Of a DNA stretch of 64,000 nt, positions 54,036-63,560 are shown in pieces (the stretch's first letter is position 1; every line of letters begins with the position of its first letter). This DNA is from FEN-1297 sp963787005. GTDB lineage: Bacteria; Bacteroidota; Ignavibacteria; Ignavibacteriales; Ignavibacteriaceae. Below the pieces are notes generated by a model. It searched no databases. It was not told where the DNA came from and saw nothing but the letters and a program-made list of their open reading frames with translations. The stretch is from positions 1 to 64,000 of the forward strand of contig CAWBBX010000105.1 in the NCBI GenBank assembly GCA_963787005.1, written 5' to 3'. The position numbers were made by a program, and so were the translations under genes.

Positions 54036-55835
54036 ATGCTGTTATTAATTTTATTCATTTTTTTAACGAGACCTTCTTTTGCACAAAAAGAGGTTAAGCT
54101 GACAGACAGCATTAGCGAATACCGTGTAGGCAAGTATACGCAGGTACTGCTCGATTCCAGTCATGATCTTAATATTGATAGTGTTGCCTCAGGCAGTGAA
54201 TCAATAGTGTTCAAAGCGCTTGATTCCGATGAAACCGACTTCGGCCATACTAAAGACGCCGTGTGGATCAGGTATACCGTGACTAACAATTCACGAAATA
54301 ATCATAATTGGATTCTCTCCGAAGGATTTCCTATAATCGACCGCGTTGATCTTTATATCCCGGCGTCAGGCGGTAAATTTGAGGTATTGACAGCCGGAAT
54401 TGATTTCCCCATGAGCTCAAGGCAGCTCAGGAGCCGCAAGATTATTTTTCCTTTCAGTTTAAAAACAGGCGAACAAAAAACTTTTTATTTGAGGTTTCAG
54501 TCCCGGGTTATGCTTCCTGTTTATCTAAGAATATGGACGCCGGAGGCATTCGCGGAGAATCAAACAAAAGAATATTTGATATTCGGTATTTTTTACGGTG
54601 CCCTGCTAATTATGTCTTTCTATAATCTTCTTTTGTTCTTTTTTATAAAAGACAAAAGCTTTTTATATTTTTCTCTTTACGGATTAGCTCTTTGTATTTA
54701 TCAGACATGTGTTGACGGTTTGTTCTTCCGTTTCATATCCCCAGATAATACATGGATAGACACTCATATATTTATCATGATGGTCGGGTTGGTGGGATTT
54801 TTCTTTACATTATTCGTAAAAGAGTTTATACAGGTAAGGAAATATTCTGCTCTACTGTATAACCTTCTTATTGCAACTTCAGCCGTATTTATTTTTTACG
54901 CCCTGATACTTTCGGTTGTTTCGGTCAGATTTGCGTCGTCTATAGCGTTCTTGCCCATAATAGGCGGCAACACCATAATATTAATTGCCGCTGCATACTG
55001 TTTGGTAAAAGGCGATAAAAACGCACTGATATTTTTAATAGCCATGCTAATTTTCCTTGCAGGAATTTTCTTCCGCCATTTGAATAATATCGAATACGTA
55101 CACGGTACAGTCGGGGATGAGTTAACGCTGCAGATCGGATTTATAGGGGTCTTTCTGGCAATGACATTCCTCTCATTTGCTCTCGGCAACCGATTCAATT
55201 CAATCAAGGTTCAAGAAGAAAGGGAAAAAGCCTTAATAAGAAGCCGCATAGCGAGCGACCTGCACGACGAAATAGGCAGCAATCTGAGCAGCATCTCGCT
55301 TTCGAGCCAGATGATGAAAGAAAATCCTTCCTTAAATCTTAAAGAGAAAAAACAGCTCGAGGATATAACACTAACCGCAAAAGAAACCGCACAATCCATC
55401 AGAGATATTATCTGGTTTGTCGATCCGGAAAACGATAAAAGCGAGGATCTCATTTTAAAAATGAGAAATGCGGCATCAATGCAGCTTACGAATAAAAGTT
55501 TTACATTTAACAGCGGAGAAAGTAAAATTAAAATACCTGAAAATCTTCAGATAAGGAGAAACCTATTTTTGATTTTCAAGGAAATATTGAACAACATTGC
55601 AAAGCATTCTCGGGCCGACTCTATAGACATAAATATTATAAACGAAGGAGAGGAATTAAAAATTACTGTCTACGATAACGGGGTCGGATTTGAAACTGAT
55701 AAAGTTAAGTACGGATACGGCATCAGGAATATAAGAGCTAGAATGAATGATATGGGAGGAAGCTTTGAAATAGAGAGTAACCCGGGTCGCGGAACCCGGA
55801 TCGAAATCTCTTTAAAGAATGAAGGAAAAGCTTAA
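54036..55835 (+). CDS. 7TMR-DISM sensor histidine kinase (HisKA_3 type)
   Basis: A 599-residue kinase. A signal peptide (LLLILFIFLTRPSFAQ) precedes a periplasmic 7TMR-DISM extracellular domain (DAVWIRYTVTNNSRNNHNWIL ... VDLYIPASGG). Seven membrane helices (residues ~180-385, EYLIFGIFYGALLIMSFYN onward) follow, then a HisKA_3 box (ASDLHDEIGSNLSSIS, His410) and an ATPase domain (EILNNIAKHS, DNGVGFETD, GRGTRIEISL). The extracellular domain often binds carbohydrates or other small ligands. The NarL-type response regulator 91 nt downstream is its likely partner. Confidence 0.94.
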   Translation: MLLLILFIFLTRPSFAQKEVKLTDSISEYRVGKYTQVLLDSSHDLNIDSVASGSESIVFKALDSDETDFGHTKDAVWIRYTVTNNSRNNHNWILSEGFPIIDRVDLYIPASGGKFEVLTAGIDFPMSSRQLRSRKIIFPFSLKTGEQKTFYLRFQSRVMLPVYLRIWTPEAFAENQTKEYLIFGIFYGALLIMSFYNLLLFFFIKDKSFLYFSLYGLALCIYQTCVDGLFFRFISPDNTWIDTHIFIMMVGLVGFFFTLFVKEFIQVRKYSALLYNLLIATSAVFIFYALILSVVSVRFASSIAFLPIIGGNTIILIAAAYCLVKGDKNALIFLIAMLIFLAGIFFRHLNNIEYVHGTVGDELTLQIGFIGVFLAMTFLSFALGNRFNSIKVQEEREKALIRSRIASDLHDEIGSNLSSISLSSQMMKENPSLNLKEKKQLEDITLTAKETAQSIRDIIWFVDPENDKSEDLILKMRNAASMQLTNKSFTFNSGESKIKIPENLQIRRNLFLIFKEILNNIAKHSRADSIDINIINEGEELKITVYDNGVGFETDKVKYGYGIRNIRARMNDMGGSFEIESNPGRGTRIEISLKNEGKA

Positions 55836-55926
55836 TACCGGCATGGAAAACCGAAACGAGTTATTAAGAATAAAAATACCGCGTTCGTGGTATATCAAAA
55901 TTTTAAGATAAATATAATATTACATT

Positions 55927-56577
55927 ATGATAAACGAAGAAAAAAACCTTGTTTGGATTGTGGAAGACAACGCCCACTTCCGGAAGACGATGAAAAATCT
56001 GGTAGATCAGTCTAAAGAATACACGTGTAATTTTGTATCGGCCTCATGCGAAGATGCGCTTGAAGAAATAGCATGTACGTCAGAACTTCCCGCAGTGATC
56101 CTTCTCGACATCGGTTTACATGGTATGAGCGGACTGGAAGGGATAAAAAAGTTTAAGGAGATTAGTCCCGAAACACATATAATAATGCTGACGATATACG
56201 AAGACAAAGATTCCGTATTCTATGCTTTATGCGAAGGTGCCTCCGGTTACCTCTTGAAGGATTCGTCGCCCGAAAATATAATTGAAGCAATAAAGGAAGT
56301 ACTGGACGGCGGTGCTCCGATGAACGCACACATTGCAAAAAAAGTAATCGAAATATTCAGGCAGTTCAATGCACCTAAGGGCGACTACAAGTTAACCGCC
56401 AGGGAGAAGGATGTTTTAAATCTGCTTGTTACCGGATTAAATAGAAAACAGATAGCGGAAAAACTTTTTGTCAGTTTCCACACCGTTAACACCCACATAA
56501 AAAATATTTACGAAAAGCTGCAAGTAAATACCAGGGGAGGACTTGTAGCCAAGGTCTTCAGAGAAAATCTGCTTTAG
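55927..56577 (+). CDS. NarL/LuxR-family response regulator
   Basis: A 216-residue regulator. The receiver has acidic Asp14, phosphoacceptor Asp61 (VILLDIGLHGMSG), Thr in MLTIYEDKDS and Lys111 (YLLKDSSPENI). A LuxR-type helix-turn-helix occupies residues ~150-210 (LTAREKDVLNLLVTGLNRKQ, LFVSFHTVNTHIKNIYEKL). All phosphorylation residues are intact. It pairs with the HisKA_3 kinase immediately upstream; HisKA_3 kinases normally signal to NarL-type regulators. Confidence 0.95.
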   Translation: MINEEKNLVWIVEDNAHFRKTMKNLVDQSKEYTCNFVSASCEDALEEIACTSELPAVILLDIGLHGMSGLEGIKKFKEISPETHIIMLTIYEDKDSVFYALCEGASGYLLKDSSPENIIEAIKEVLDGGAPMNAHIAKKVIEIFRQFNAPKGDYKLTAREKDVLNLLVTGLNRKQIAEKLFVSFHTVNTHIKNIYEKLQVNTRGGLVAKVFRENLL

Positions 56578-56860
56578 CTAATTTCCCATTTTTTCATCTA
56601 TTAATACTCTTTGACCCGTACAGTTAGGACCAAACGGAAAAAGTGACGGAATATAGTAAGGCCCGCCAGTACCGCGGACAAGCGCAAAGAATACCGGGGA
56701 CAAAAAACTTTGTCTTATGCGTTTACAAAAAATCCTTCCAAATTATTCCAACTTGATGGCCAAGCGAATCCTTCATGCATCTCGCTACAAAATACCACGT
56801 TCATGCGATTGTGCTGCTTACTAAATAAAATTAGATTCGATTCAATGTTGGGAATGATTT

Positions 56861-58666
56861 ATGAAAGTATATAGCGGTTTGGCTGTTTATTGTACATTGA
56901 TGGTAATTTTAATTTCAGTATCAGTTAAAGCGCAAAAGCTTGGTATAGGATCTACTAACCTTCATTCAATAGTCGTAAACAGTTCCGGTACTGTCTACAC
57001 ATGGGGAAATAATCAATATGGCCAGCTTGGAAACGGCAACAATACGGAAAGCAATATTCCGGTAGCGGTAAGAGGTTTATTAACAGGTAAGACAATAACA
57101 CAGATTGCGGCCGGCAGTTTCCACTCTATCGCAGTAGCATCAGACGGTACAGTTTATACTTGGGGATATAATTATTACGGCCAGCTTGGCAACGGAAGCA
57201 ATACTGACAGCAACGCTCCGGCAACTGTTAGCGGATTATTATCAGGGAAGGATATAATACAGACAGCTGCAGGCAATTATCATTCAATTGCTTTGGCGTC
57301 AGACGGTACAGTTTATACTTGGGGATATAATAGCGATGGAGAACTTGGCAACAGCGATAATACGGAAAGTAATGTCCCGGTAGCGGTGAGTAGTTTATCA
57401 TCAGCAAAAACTATAACACATGTGGCTGCAGGTGGTTTTCATTCAATTGCTCTTGCATCGGACGGCACATCCTACACATGGGGATCTAATTATTATGGTC
57501 AGCTTGGTACTGGTAACAATACAAATAGTAATGTTCCGGTAGAAGTTGGTAACTTATTATCAGGTAAAACAATTACACAGGTAGCTGCCGGCGGTTCTCA
57601 TTCAATTGTACTTACTTCGAACGGCACAGTATACACGTGGGGATCTAATCATTATGGTCAACTGGGTAACGGCAATAATACAGATAGTAATGTTCCGGTA
57701 TTAGTCGGGAATTTATTATCAGGCAAGACAATAATCGAAGTGGCTGCTGGTTATTATCATTCAATTGCCCTTATGTCAGACGGCACGGTTTACACATGGG
57801 GATATAATTATTATGGCCAGCTTGGCAATGGTAAAAATATAGACAGTAATATTCCGGTAGCAGTTGGCGGCTTATTATCAGGCAAGACAATCGTACAGGT
57901 AGCGGCAGGTGAGTACCATTCAATTGCTCTTGCATCAGACGGCACAATTTACACTTGGGGACTAAATTATAATGGCGAACTTGGTGACGGCACCGGAACA
58001 AACAGCAATATTCCTGTTGCTGTTAATCAAACCGATATTGGTGCACTCCCTGTAGAGCTTACTTCTTTTACAGCCTCAGTAAGCGGAAACTTAATAAATC
58101 TTAACTGGCAGACGGAAACGGAAGTGAACAGCTATGGGTTCTCTATAGAACGCTATGCGCTTATCACTTTGCGATCTGCCCCGGATTTGTCGCAAAATGC
58201 AGAGAGCAAGGTCTGGAAAATGGTCGGCTTCGTCAAAGGTCACGGAAGCAGCAATTCTCCCAATAAATATTCTTTCACAGACACAAATCCGCTTGGCGGA
58301 AGCGAGTTTGAATACAGATTAAAAGAAATAGACAACTCCGGCGCATTTAAATATTCCAAAGTTGTAGATGTAAAAATCGCACCCGGTAAGTATGAACTCT
58401 TTCAAAACTATCCTAATCCATTTAATCCTTCTACCGTAATAACGTACCAATTACCTGTAAGCGGTAAGGTATTGTTGAAGGTATACGATATTCTAGGGAA
58501 TGTAGTATCGACTTTGGTGGATAAGATACAGCCGGCCGGCAATCATCAAGTCGTATTCAATACACAACAAACTACAACCAGCAAACATCTTTCAAGCGGT
58601 GTTTATTTCTACAGGATTAATTCCGGAAACTTCCGAGAAGTTAAGAAAATGATCGTTCTTAAATAA
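56861..58666 (+). CDS. RCC1-repeat secreted protein with T9SS sorting domain
   Basis: A 601-residue protein. A signal peptide (MVILISVSVKAQ) is followed by seven RCC1 repeats of exactly 53 residues (VYTWGxNxYGQLGNG ... HSIALASDG), predicting a seven-bladed propeller. A fibronectin-like linker (LPVELTSFTASVSGNLINLNW ...) and a T9SS type A sorting domain (ELFQNYPNPFNPSTVITY ... SSGVYFYRI ... KKMIVLK) complete it. Within the linker, ALITLRSAPDLSQNAES is encoded by a palindromic stretch (58168-58196) and interrupts an otherwise standard sequence. Likely a surface-exposed or released cargo of the type IX system. Confidence 0.9.
   Translation: MKVYSGLAVYCTLMVILISVSVKAQKLGIGSTNLHSIVVNSSGTVYTWGNNQYGQLGNGNNTESNIPVAVRGLLTGKTITQIAAGSFHSIAVASDGTVYTWGYNYYGQLGNGSNTDSNAPATVSGLLSGKDIIQTAAGNYHSIALASDGTVYTWGYNSDGELGNSDNTESNVPVAVSSLSSAKTITHVAAGGFHSIALASDGTSYTWGSNYYGQLGTGNNTNSNVPVEVGNLLSGKTITQVAAGGSHSIVLTSNGTVYTWGSNHYGQLGNGNNTDSNVPVLVGNLLSGKTIIEVAAGYYHSIALMSDGTVYTWGYNYYGQLGNGKNIDSNIPVAVGGLLSGKTIVQVAAGEYHSIALASDGTIYTWGLNYNGELGDGTGTNSNIPVAVNQTDIGALPVELTSFTASVSGNLINLNWQTETEVNSYGFSIERYALITLRSAPDLSQNAESKVWKMVGFVKGHGSSNSPNKYSFTDTNPLGGSEFEYRLKEIDNSGAFKYSKVVDVKIAPGKYELFQNYPNPFNPSTVITYQLPVSGKVLLKVYDILGNVVSTLVDKIQPAGNHQVVFNTQQTTTSKHLSSGVYFYRINSGNFREVKKMIVLK
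56965..58010 (+). repeat. Seven tandem 159-bp RCC1 coding repeats
   Basis: The codons for the TWG core fall at 57002, 57161, 57320, 57479, 57638, 57797 and 57956: every step is exactly 159 bases with no indel. Neighbouring units share long identical stretches, which suggests duplication or gene conversion between blades. Confidence 0.9.
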
Positions 58667-58732
58667 GTTTCAAAGAATTTAAAGGGATAATCCAAAGTAA
58701 TAAAAGTCAAGGAAGTAAAAGGTGAAAAAACA

Positions 58733-59425
58733 ATGAGAGAAAAAATAGTAAGCATCTTATTTATAATTATATCTGCGGCTCTATGGGCGCCCACCGGTTC
58801 TGCCCTGGGACAGGAAATCTTCAGCGGTTCTATTAAATTCAGAGATAAGGATGAGAACGGAATAGTCACGGAAATATCCTATTACAGTAAAGGCGGGAAA
58901 ATACGAATGGATATGACAAACACCATGGGTAAAATGTACTGGATCTCGGACGGAAAGAACATTGATTTGATTATGCCTGCTCAGAAAATGTATATGGAGT
59001 CTTCAGACGATCTCAATAATAATTTCAGCTCATCCGAATCAACCGCGGTTTCTCCTAATGATAACAAGGGTAAGGATTGGAAAAAGGTGTTAGCGAAAGC
59101 AGGAACCGGCAAGACTAGGAAAATCCTGGGGCATTTGTGCCACGAATATGTTCTTCCAAACGGCAACGGAGACTCAATGCATATCTGGGCTGCCGCCGAC
59201 GTGGGAGATATACAGTTTGTGAAAAGTCCTATGGGGCAAAATCCGCTGCAGAGTGAGATAAATAAAATGGGGTCTTACTTCCCTATGATGTCGGAAGAAT
59301 ATAACTCCGACGGAAAGGTAGTCAACACATTTGAAGTTACCGAGATGAACAAAGGAAATGTGGACGACAGTGTTTTTGAAATTCCTGCCGGATATGAAAA
59401 AATGAGCGTGCCCGGAATGAAATAG
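58733..59425 (+). CDS. DUF4412-like secreted protein
   Basis: A 230-residue protein with a signal peptide (IVSILFIIISAALWAPTGSALGQ). SYYSKGGKIRMDMTNTMGKM, DGKNIDLIMPAQKMYM, TRKILGHLCHEYVLPNG and FEIPAGYEKMSVPGMK match the DUF4412 pattern of periplasmic proteins that look like lipid- or ligand-binding beta-folds. Function is unknown. It lies 66 nt after the RCC1 protein gene on the same strand. Confidence 0.8.
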   Translation: MREKIVSILFIIISAALWAPTGSALGQEIFSGSIKFRDKDENGIVTEISYYSKGGKIRMDMTNTMGKMYWISDGKNIDLIMPAQKMYMESSDDLNNNFSSSESTAVSPNDNKGKDWKKVLAKAGTGKTRKILGHLCHEYVLPNGNGDSMHIWAAADVGDIQFVKSPMGQNPLQSEINKMGSYFPMMSEEYNSDGKVVNTFEVTEMNKGNVDDSVFEIPAGYEKMSVPGMK

Positions 59426-59727
59426 TAGACAATTATAATTACCGGATTATCCATGCCGGACGGCCCGGAATCTAGAATTGACGAAACACATTGGCTGCGG
59501 GAGTAGTTGGGAAGAATGATCCTTAGCCTGTTGATTTTTCCGCATTTCCTGAAATTATAAATAGTAACACCGATTCAATATACCGGCAGACAGCAAAAGA
59601 AATAAAACAGCTACCGTTTTGAAATAGAACACTTCCCTTACTTTGTCAAGGGGCAGGGCAATACTACCGGGTTTATCAGAACACTAAAATCATAAAAATA
59701 TTTTTCATCTAAAAAGTAGAGATCAAA
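59426..59727. other. Intergenic region, no gene seen
   Basis: About 300 bases between the DUF4412 gene and the large T9SS protein gene. No coding frame or clear hairpin is visible; a promoter for the downstream gene is expected. Confidence 0.55.
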
Positions 59728-62700
59728 ATGAAATTACTCATGCTAATGCTGGTTAGTCTACTTCTCTTTTATAATAGCTCATATGCACAGCATTCCCGCA
59801 TTACGGATATCTTCCCAAATAATTCCGGAATCATCAAACAAAAGACCGGAAACCATTATACAATAGGTGCCAATACATTTGTAGATAAAAGCTTCAAATT
59901 GAATACCCAATCGGGAACTCAAGGTTATATTCATGAAGTTTACGTAGCCCCCTTTGTGGTAAAAGAAGGAAATACTTTTACACTTAGTGTGAGGTTAAAT
60001 AGTAATGATATAAAATCCGTTTATTTATCTAATGATAACGGTGGCATTTTTTATGATGGGAACTCGATGGCAAAGATACAATTTTTCGATGACGGGACAC
60101 ACGGAGATGAAACCGCGGGAGACAGTATATTTTCAATTGATAAATTATCTTTGCCGAACGAGTATAATTGGATACATAAAAACAATTTTCTCGGTGATGC
60201 GACTATATTACTGGATCCCGGCAGCGATCCATTCATACTAATCAAAAAGGACGGTTCACAGATTGAGGAATATTCACCCAACTCATTGTCGGTAATCAAT
60301 TTCAGTTCAAAATACCCGCTGGAAGCACCGCCTTTAGTTAAAATAACAGACAGCTTATATGCATCGGAAAATGTGGTAAACTTAATTGTTAAAGATCCTC
60401 CTCCCCCGTTACATGAAATTTCAGGGGAGGATTATGTCAAAACGTTCTATAAGTATTTCAAAGACGAATATGATTATCTTATGGTCGACTATTCCTTATT
60501 GCCGTACTTGGATTCCGGCGGAGGCGCTGCCGGTTTTGTAGGAGCCAAGTATGATACATATGGAATTGGGAACACGGGAGCTTTTTTTGATATAACTTCA
60601 CTCTTTGGAAGTCAAGGATACCTAAAGGGTGAAATAGATCTATATGAATTAGTAGTGCACCGTTTTATCGATTTAAACCATGAATTACTGCACGACTGGG
60701 CGTTAATAATTAAGGAAATGGAGAGCTCGAATTACCCGGGACATTGGGGCGGTATCGAGAGAAACAGCTGCGGATTCGGAGGATTCGGAGTTTATAACGG
60801 TGTGTTCTCAAAGATCCAAAAAGTACAGGGAAATACTTATCGCTTGTATGCGGGCGGCGATGAATTTGAAACCGGAAAGTACAATGATATTGAACTTTAT
60901 TTGGCCGGTCTTTTAAGTATTGACAGTGTAGCTTTTCCGATAAAAGGGCTGAGCAATATAACTAATTACCGTCAGGAAACTCCGGGTATTGATACTGTTT
61001 ATCTTGCGGAAGCCGACAGCGAATATTCGATTACAAAGGCTGATTTATTAAATATGCTGGGCCCGAGAATTCCGGATGTTTCTTCTTCTCAAAAGAACTT
61101 CAAGTGTTGTCTAATCGTACCGTTTTATCGGAAACTAACGGCGGACGAATTTGCATTTTTGCAGTTGCTGATGAAATCTTATGAAGGAAATCATTTTGAT
61201 CACCCCATTATTGAAGGAGACAACGGATTAACTTATTACGAAGCAACCCGCGGAAAAGGCTCAATAAGTACTGAAGTTGATCTGAAGAGTTATGTAAAAC
61301 CTCTTACAGCTCCAAGTATAATCAACCCCGTTGAAGGAGATACAATAGATTTACCGGTTACATTTAAATGGTCCCCTGCGGGCGACTGGGGAATAAATTA
61401 CCGTTTTAAACTTTGGAATGACAACGGGAGTAATATTATCGATACTTTAATGTATGATACAGAAGCAGCAGTTACAGGTTTACAGAAAAATAAAAAATAT
61501 TATTGGTCGGTTACTGCAATTAATATTTACGATTCCCTTACGGTGTCGTCCTTCTTCTATTCACCAAAGCCCGTGTTGCTGCCTCCGGATGCGCCGACTC
61601 TCATTTCGCCGGCTGACAATATTTCAGGAATCTCACTAAAGCCTAAGCTGGAGTGGGATTCGTCATATTCGGCAGATTCATATCGAGTTCAAATCTCCGA
61701 GAATTCGGCATTTAGCAGTACTGTTTTTGACAGCAGCAATATCAGTATAAATAATATTTCTCCTAATGACTTAATGAATGCAACCGAATATTTCTGGAGA
61801 GTAAATGCAAAAAATTCGGCCGGGATAAGCCATTGGTCCGATACATGGAAATTTACAACCGTCAATCCTTCAATAATACTTTTAGACAGCGCTATTGTCT
61901 TCGGGGATGTTGCCGTGCAAGACTCAGAAAAAGTCCCGGTTAGAATTGTATTGAATAATTCTTCTTCGCTTATCATTGACTCCTTAAAGCACAGTTCCAC
62001 GTTATTTCATCCATCTATTACTATGCCTGATACAATCATCAATAAAGATACGGTTAAATTAGAAGTAGAATTTAAACCGCTTTCTTACGGAGATTATACA
62101 GATACTCTTTATGTATACAACAACACAGCCGCTTCGTTGATAAAGATACCACTGCTCGGTGGTTCTCCGTTCCCGGATATAGTTACAAATTCATTATCAA
62201 TAGATTTCGGTATAGTTCAAAATGCAACTACGGCAGAACAATCAGTTAAATTCTATAACAACTCCGTGAATTCTTTAACAATTGATTCCGTGTACTTTCA
62301 GACAGCACATTTTTCAACAGCAAACGTCAATTTTCCTACGGTAGTGGAAAAGAATGATACGCTTAATGTCACTCTAATCTTTTCTCCTGATTCTTCCGGA
62401 ATGTATTCCGATACATTATTCGTATCCAACAATTCCTCCATTCCCTTATACAAGTTGTTCCTTAAAGGAGAAAAAACATCTGTAAATGGATTAAGTGCAG
62501 TAAACTCCGAAATTCCCAATAATTTTGAATTAGCCCAGAACTATCCGAATCCTTTTAATCCAATTACATATATAAAGTACGGGATACCTAAAACGAGTTA
62601 TGTCAGGATTAGTGTTTACAATTTACTGGGGCAGGAAGTCTCAACTCTTGTTGATGGTATTAAGAGCCCGGGGTATTTTGAAGTTATTTGGAACCCGATA

Positions 62701-62799
62701 AAATTTTCTAGCGGCATTTATTTGTATTCGATTTTTTCAAGAACGTTAGACGGCAGCAAAGATTTTTATAACGTGAAAAAGATGGTTCTGCTTAAATAG
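59728..62799 (+). CDS. Large T9SS-exported protein with HExxH motif, possible metallopeptidase
   Basis: A 1023-residue protein. A signal peptide (LLMLMLVSLLLFYNSSYAQ) is followed by a choice-of-anchor-X-like domain (residues ~65-145; FFDDGTHGDETAGDSIFSID). A central region (~200-520) contains NHELLHDW, an HExxH zinc-type motif (His318, Glu319, His322), with a further His at 339 in GHWGG. Two fibronectin-III-like domains (~525-710) and two Ig/ASH-like domains (~715-915) precede a T9SS type A sorting domain (ELAQNYPNPFNPITYIKY ... SSGIYLYSI ... KKMVLLK). It should be secreted to the cell surface. The peptidase call rests on the motif only. Confidence 0.82.
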   Translation: MKLLMLMLVSLLLFYNSSYAQHSRITDIFPNNSGIIKQKTGNHYTIGANTFVDKSFKLNTQSGTQGYIHEVYVAPFVVKEGNTFTLSVRLNSNDIKSVYLSNDNGGIFYDGNSMAKIQFFDDGTHGDETAGDSIFSIDKLSLPNEYNWIHKNNFLGDATILLDPGSDPFILIKKDGSQIEEYSPNSLSVINFSSKYPLEAPPLVKITDSLYASENVVNLIVKDPPPPLHEISGEDYVKTFYKYFKDEYDYLMVDYSLLPYLDSGGGAAGFVGAKYDTYGIGNTGAFFDITSLFGSQGYLKGEIDLYELVVHRFIDLNHELLHDWALIIKEMESSNYPGHWGGIERNSCGFGGFGVYNGVFSKIQKVQGNTYRLYAGGDEFETGKYNDIELYLAGLLSIDSVAFPIKGLSNITNYRQETPGIDTVYLAEADSEYSITKADLLNMLGPRIPDVSSSQKNFKCCLIVPFYRKLTADEFAFLQLLMKSYEGNHFDHPIIEGDNGLTYYEATRGKGSISTEVDLKSYVKPLTAPSIINPVEGDTIDLPVTFKWSPAGDWGINYRFKLWNDNGSNIIDTLMYDTEAAVTGLQKNKKYYWSVTAINIYDSLTVSSFFYSPKPVLLPPDAPTLISPADNISGISLKPKLEWDSSYSADSYRVQISENSAFSSTVFDSSNISINNISPNDLMNATEYFWRVNAKNSAGISHWSDTWKFTTVNPSIILLDSAIVFGDVAVQDSEKVPVRIVLNNSSSLIIDSLKHSSTLFHPSITMPDTIINKDTVKLEVEFKPLSYGDYTDTLYVYNNTAASLIKIPLLGGSPFPDIVTNSLSIDFGIVQNATTAEQSVKFYNNSVNSLTIDSVYFQTAHFSTANVNFPTVVEKNDTLNVTLIFSPDSSGMYSDTLFVSNNSSIPLYKLFLKGEKTSVNGLSAVNSEIPNNFELAQNYPNPFNPITYIKYGIPKTSYVRISVYNLLGQEVSTLVDGIKSPGYFEVIWNPIKFSSGIYLYSIFSRTLDGSKDFYNVKKMVLLK

Positions 62800-62851
62800 C
62801 TTAGCTTGCCTTTATTATAATCAGCGGGGCCTAGAATAATCTTCTTTAACA

Positions 62852-62980
62852 TCCTATGATGCGTTGGGAAAGGAAGTCGAGACTCAAGTCAGTCGCGAAC
62901 AGCATGCAGTTGGATATGAAGTTAATTTCAGCCTTGTAGGAATATATCATAAAAGGTTATCGAGCTGTGCATACATTTAA
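62852..62980 (+). pseudogene. Orphan remnant of a T9SS sorting domain
   Basis: The frame reads SYDALGKEVETQVSREQHAV, GYEVNFSLVGIYHKRL and stops at 62978. It matches the middle of a type A sorting domain (VYDxLGKEVxTLVxxxQxxGxYEVxF), but the NYPNPFNP part, a start and the final KKMxLxK are absent. It is the eroded end of a former secreted-protein gene, or of a duplicated tail of the gene just upstream. The rest of the 62.8-63.25 kb spacer holds nothing recognisable. Confidence 0.65.
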
Positions 62981-63246
62981 AAACTAGAAGCCGGATGTTA
63001 TAGTGCGGTAAAAAAAATCATTTATTAAAATAGTGTAGATATTCCCCGCTCAAATCTTTTCTCACACTTCCCCCGAACAGTTTAATACTAAAACGTTATA
63101 GTTTTTTACCTTGATAAAAATTTATAACTATATATTTAACGAAAAAAAGTCAAATAAGGAAGTCCTAAAAACGTGTATTACGCTTTGCCACTCAGGCATA
63201 TATATTATGTATGTAAATTATTTGGCTGGAAAGGATCTATATCTTT

Positions 63247-63444
63247 ATGATGACCACAGATGAAGATGTTGTATGGACATGCCAGTACTGCGGTGTACAC
63301 AATAGTGTCTGGCTGGATATGACGGTTGAGGGCAAACAGGATTTTATAGAAGACTGCAGAATCTGTTGCCGTCCCAATAGAATAATTATCATTCATGACG
63401 ATGAAAGCAACGTTTATGTCGAGGCTAGACCGAGCGACGAATAA
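63247..63444 (+). CDS. CPXCG-motif cysteine-rich small protein
   Basis: A 65-residue protein with CQYCG and CRICCRP. The arrangement CxxC...D(C)xxCCRPN and the ending VYVEARPSDE match the small CPXCG-motif zinc-ribbon-like family. It should bind one metal ion; the function is unknown. Two adjacent ATG codons are possible starts. It stands alone, convergent with ftsZ. Confidence 0.82.
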   Translation: MMTTDEDVVWTCQYCGVHNSVWLDMTVEGKQDFIEDCRICCRPNRIIIIHDDESNVYVEARPSDE

Positions 63445-63560
63445 AAATTAGTTACCCGCTCTTCGATTCAAGACACTGCGGCTTACAAAATGCGCCGGCT
63501 ATTATTCCCTGTCGAATATCGATACTTGAATGAATATAATAATAAACTATAAAGGATTAT

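Noticed and set aside
56965..58010. CRISPR-like array
   Set aside because: The regular period is that of RCC1 protein repeats (159 bp, in frame), without repeat-spacer structure or cas genes.
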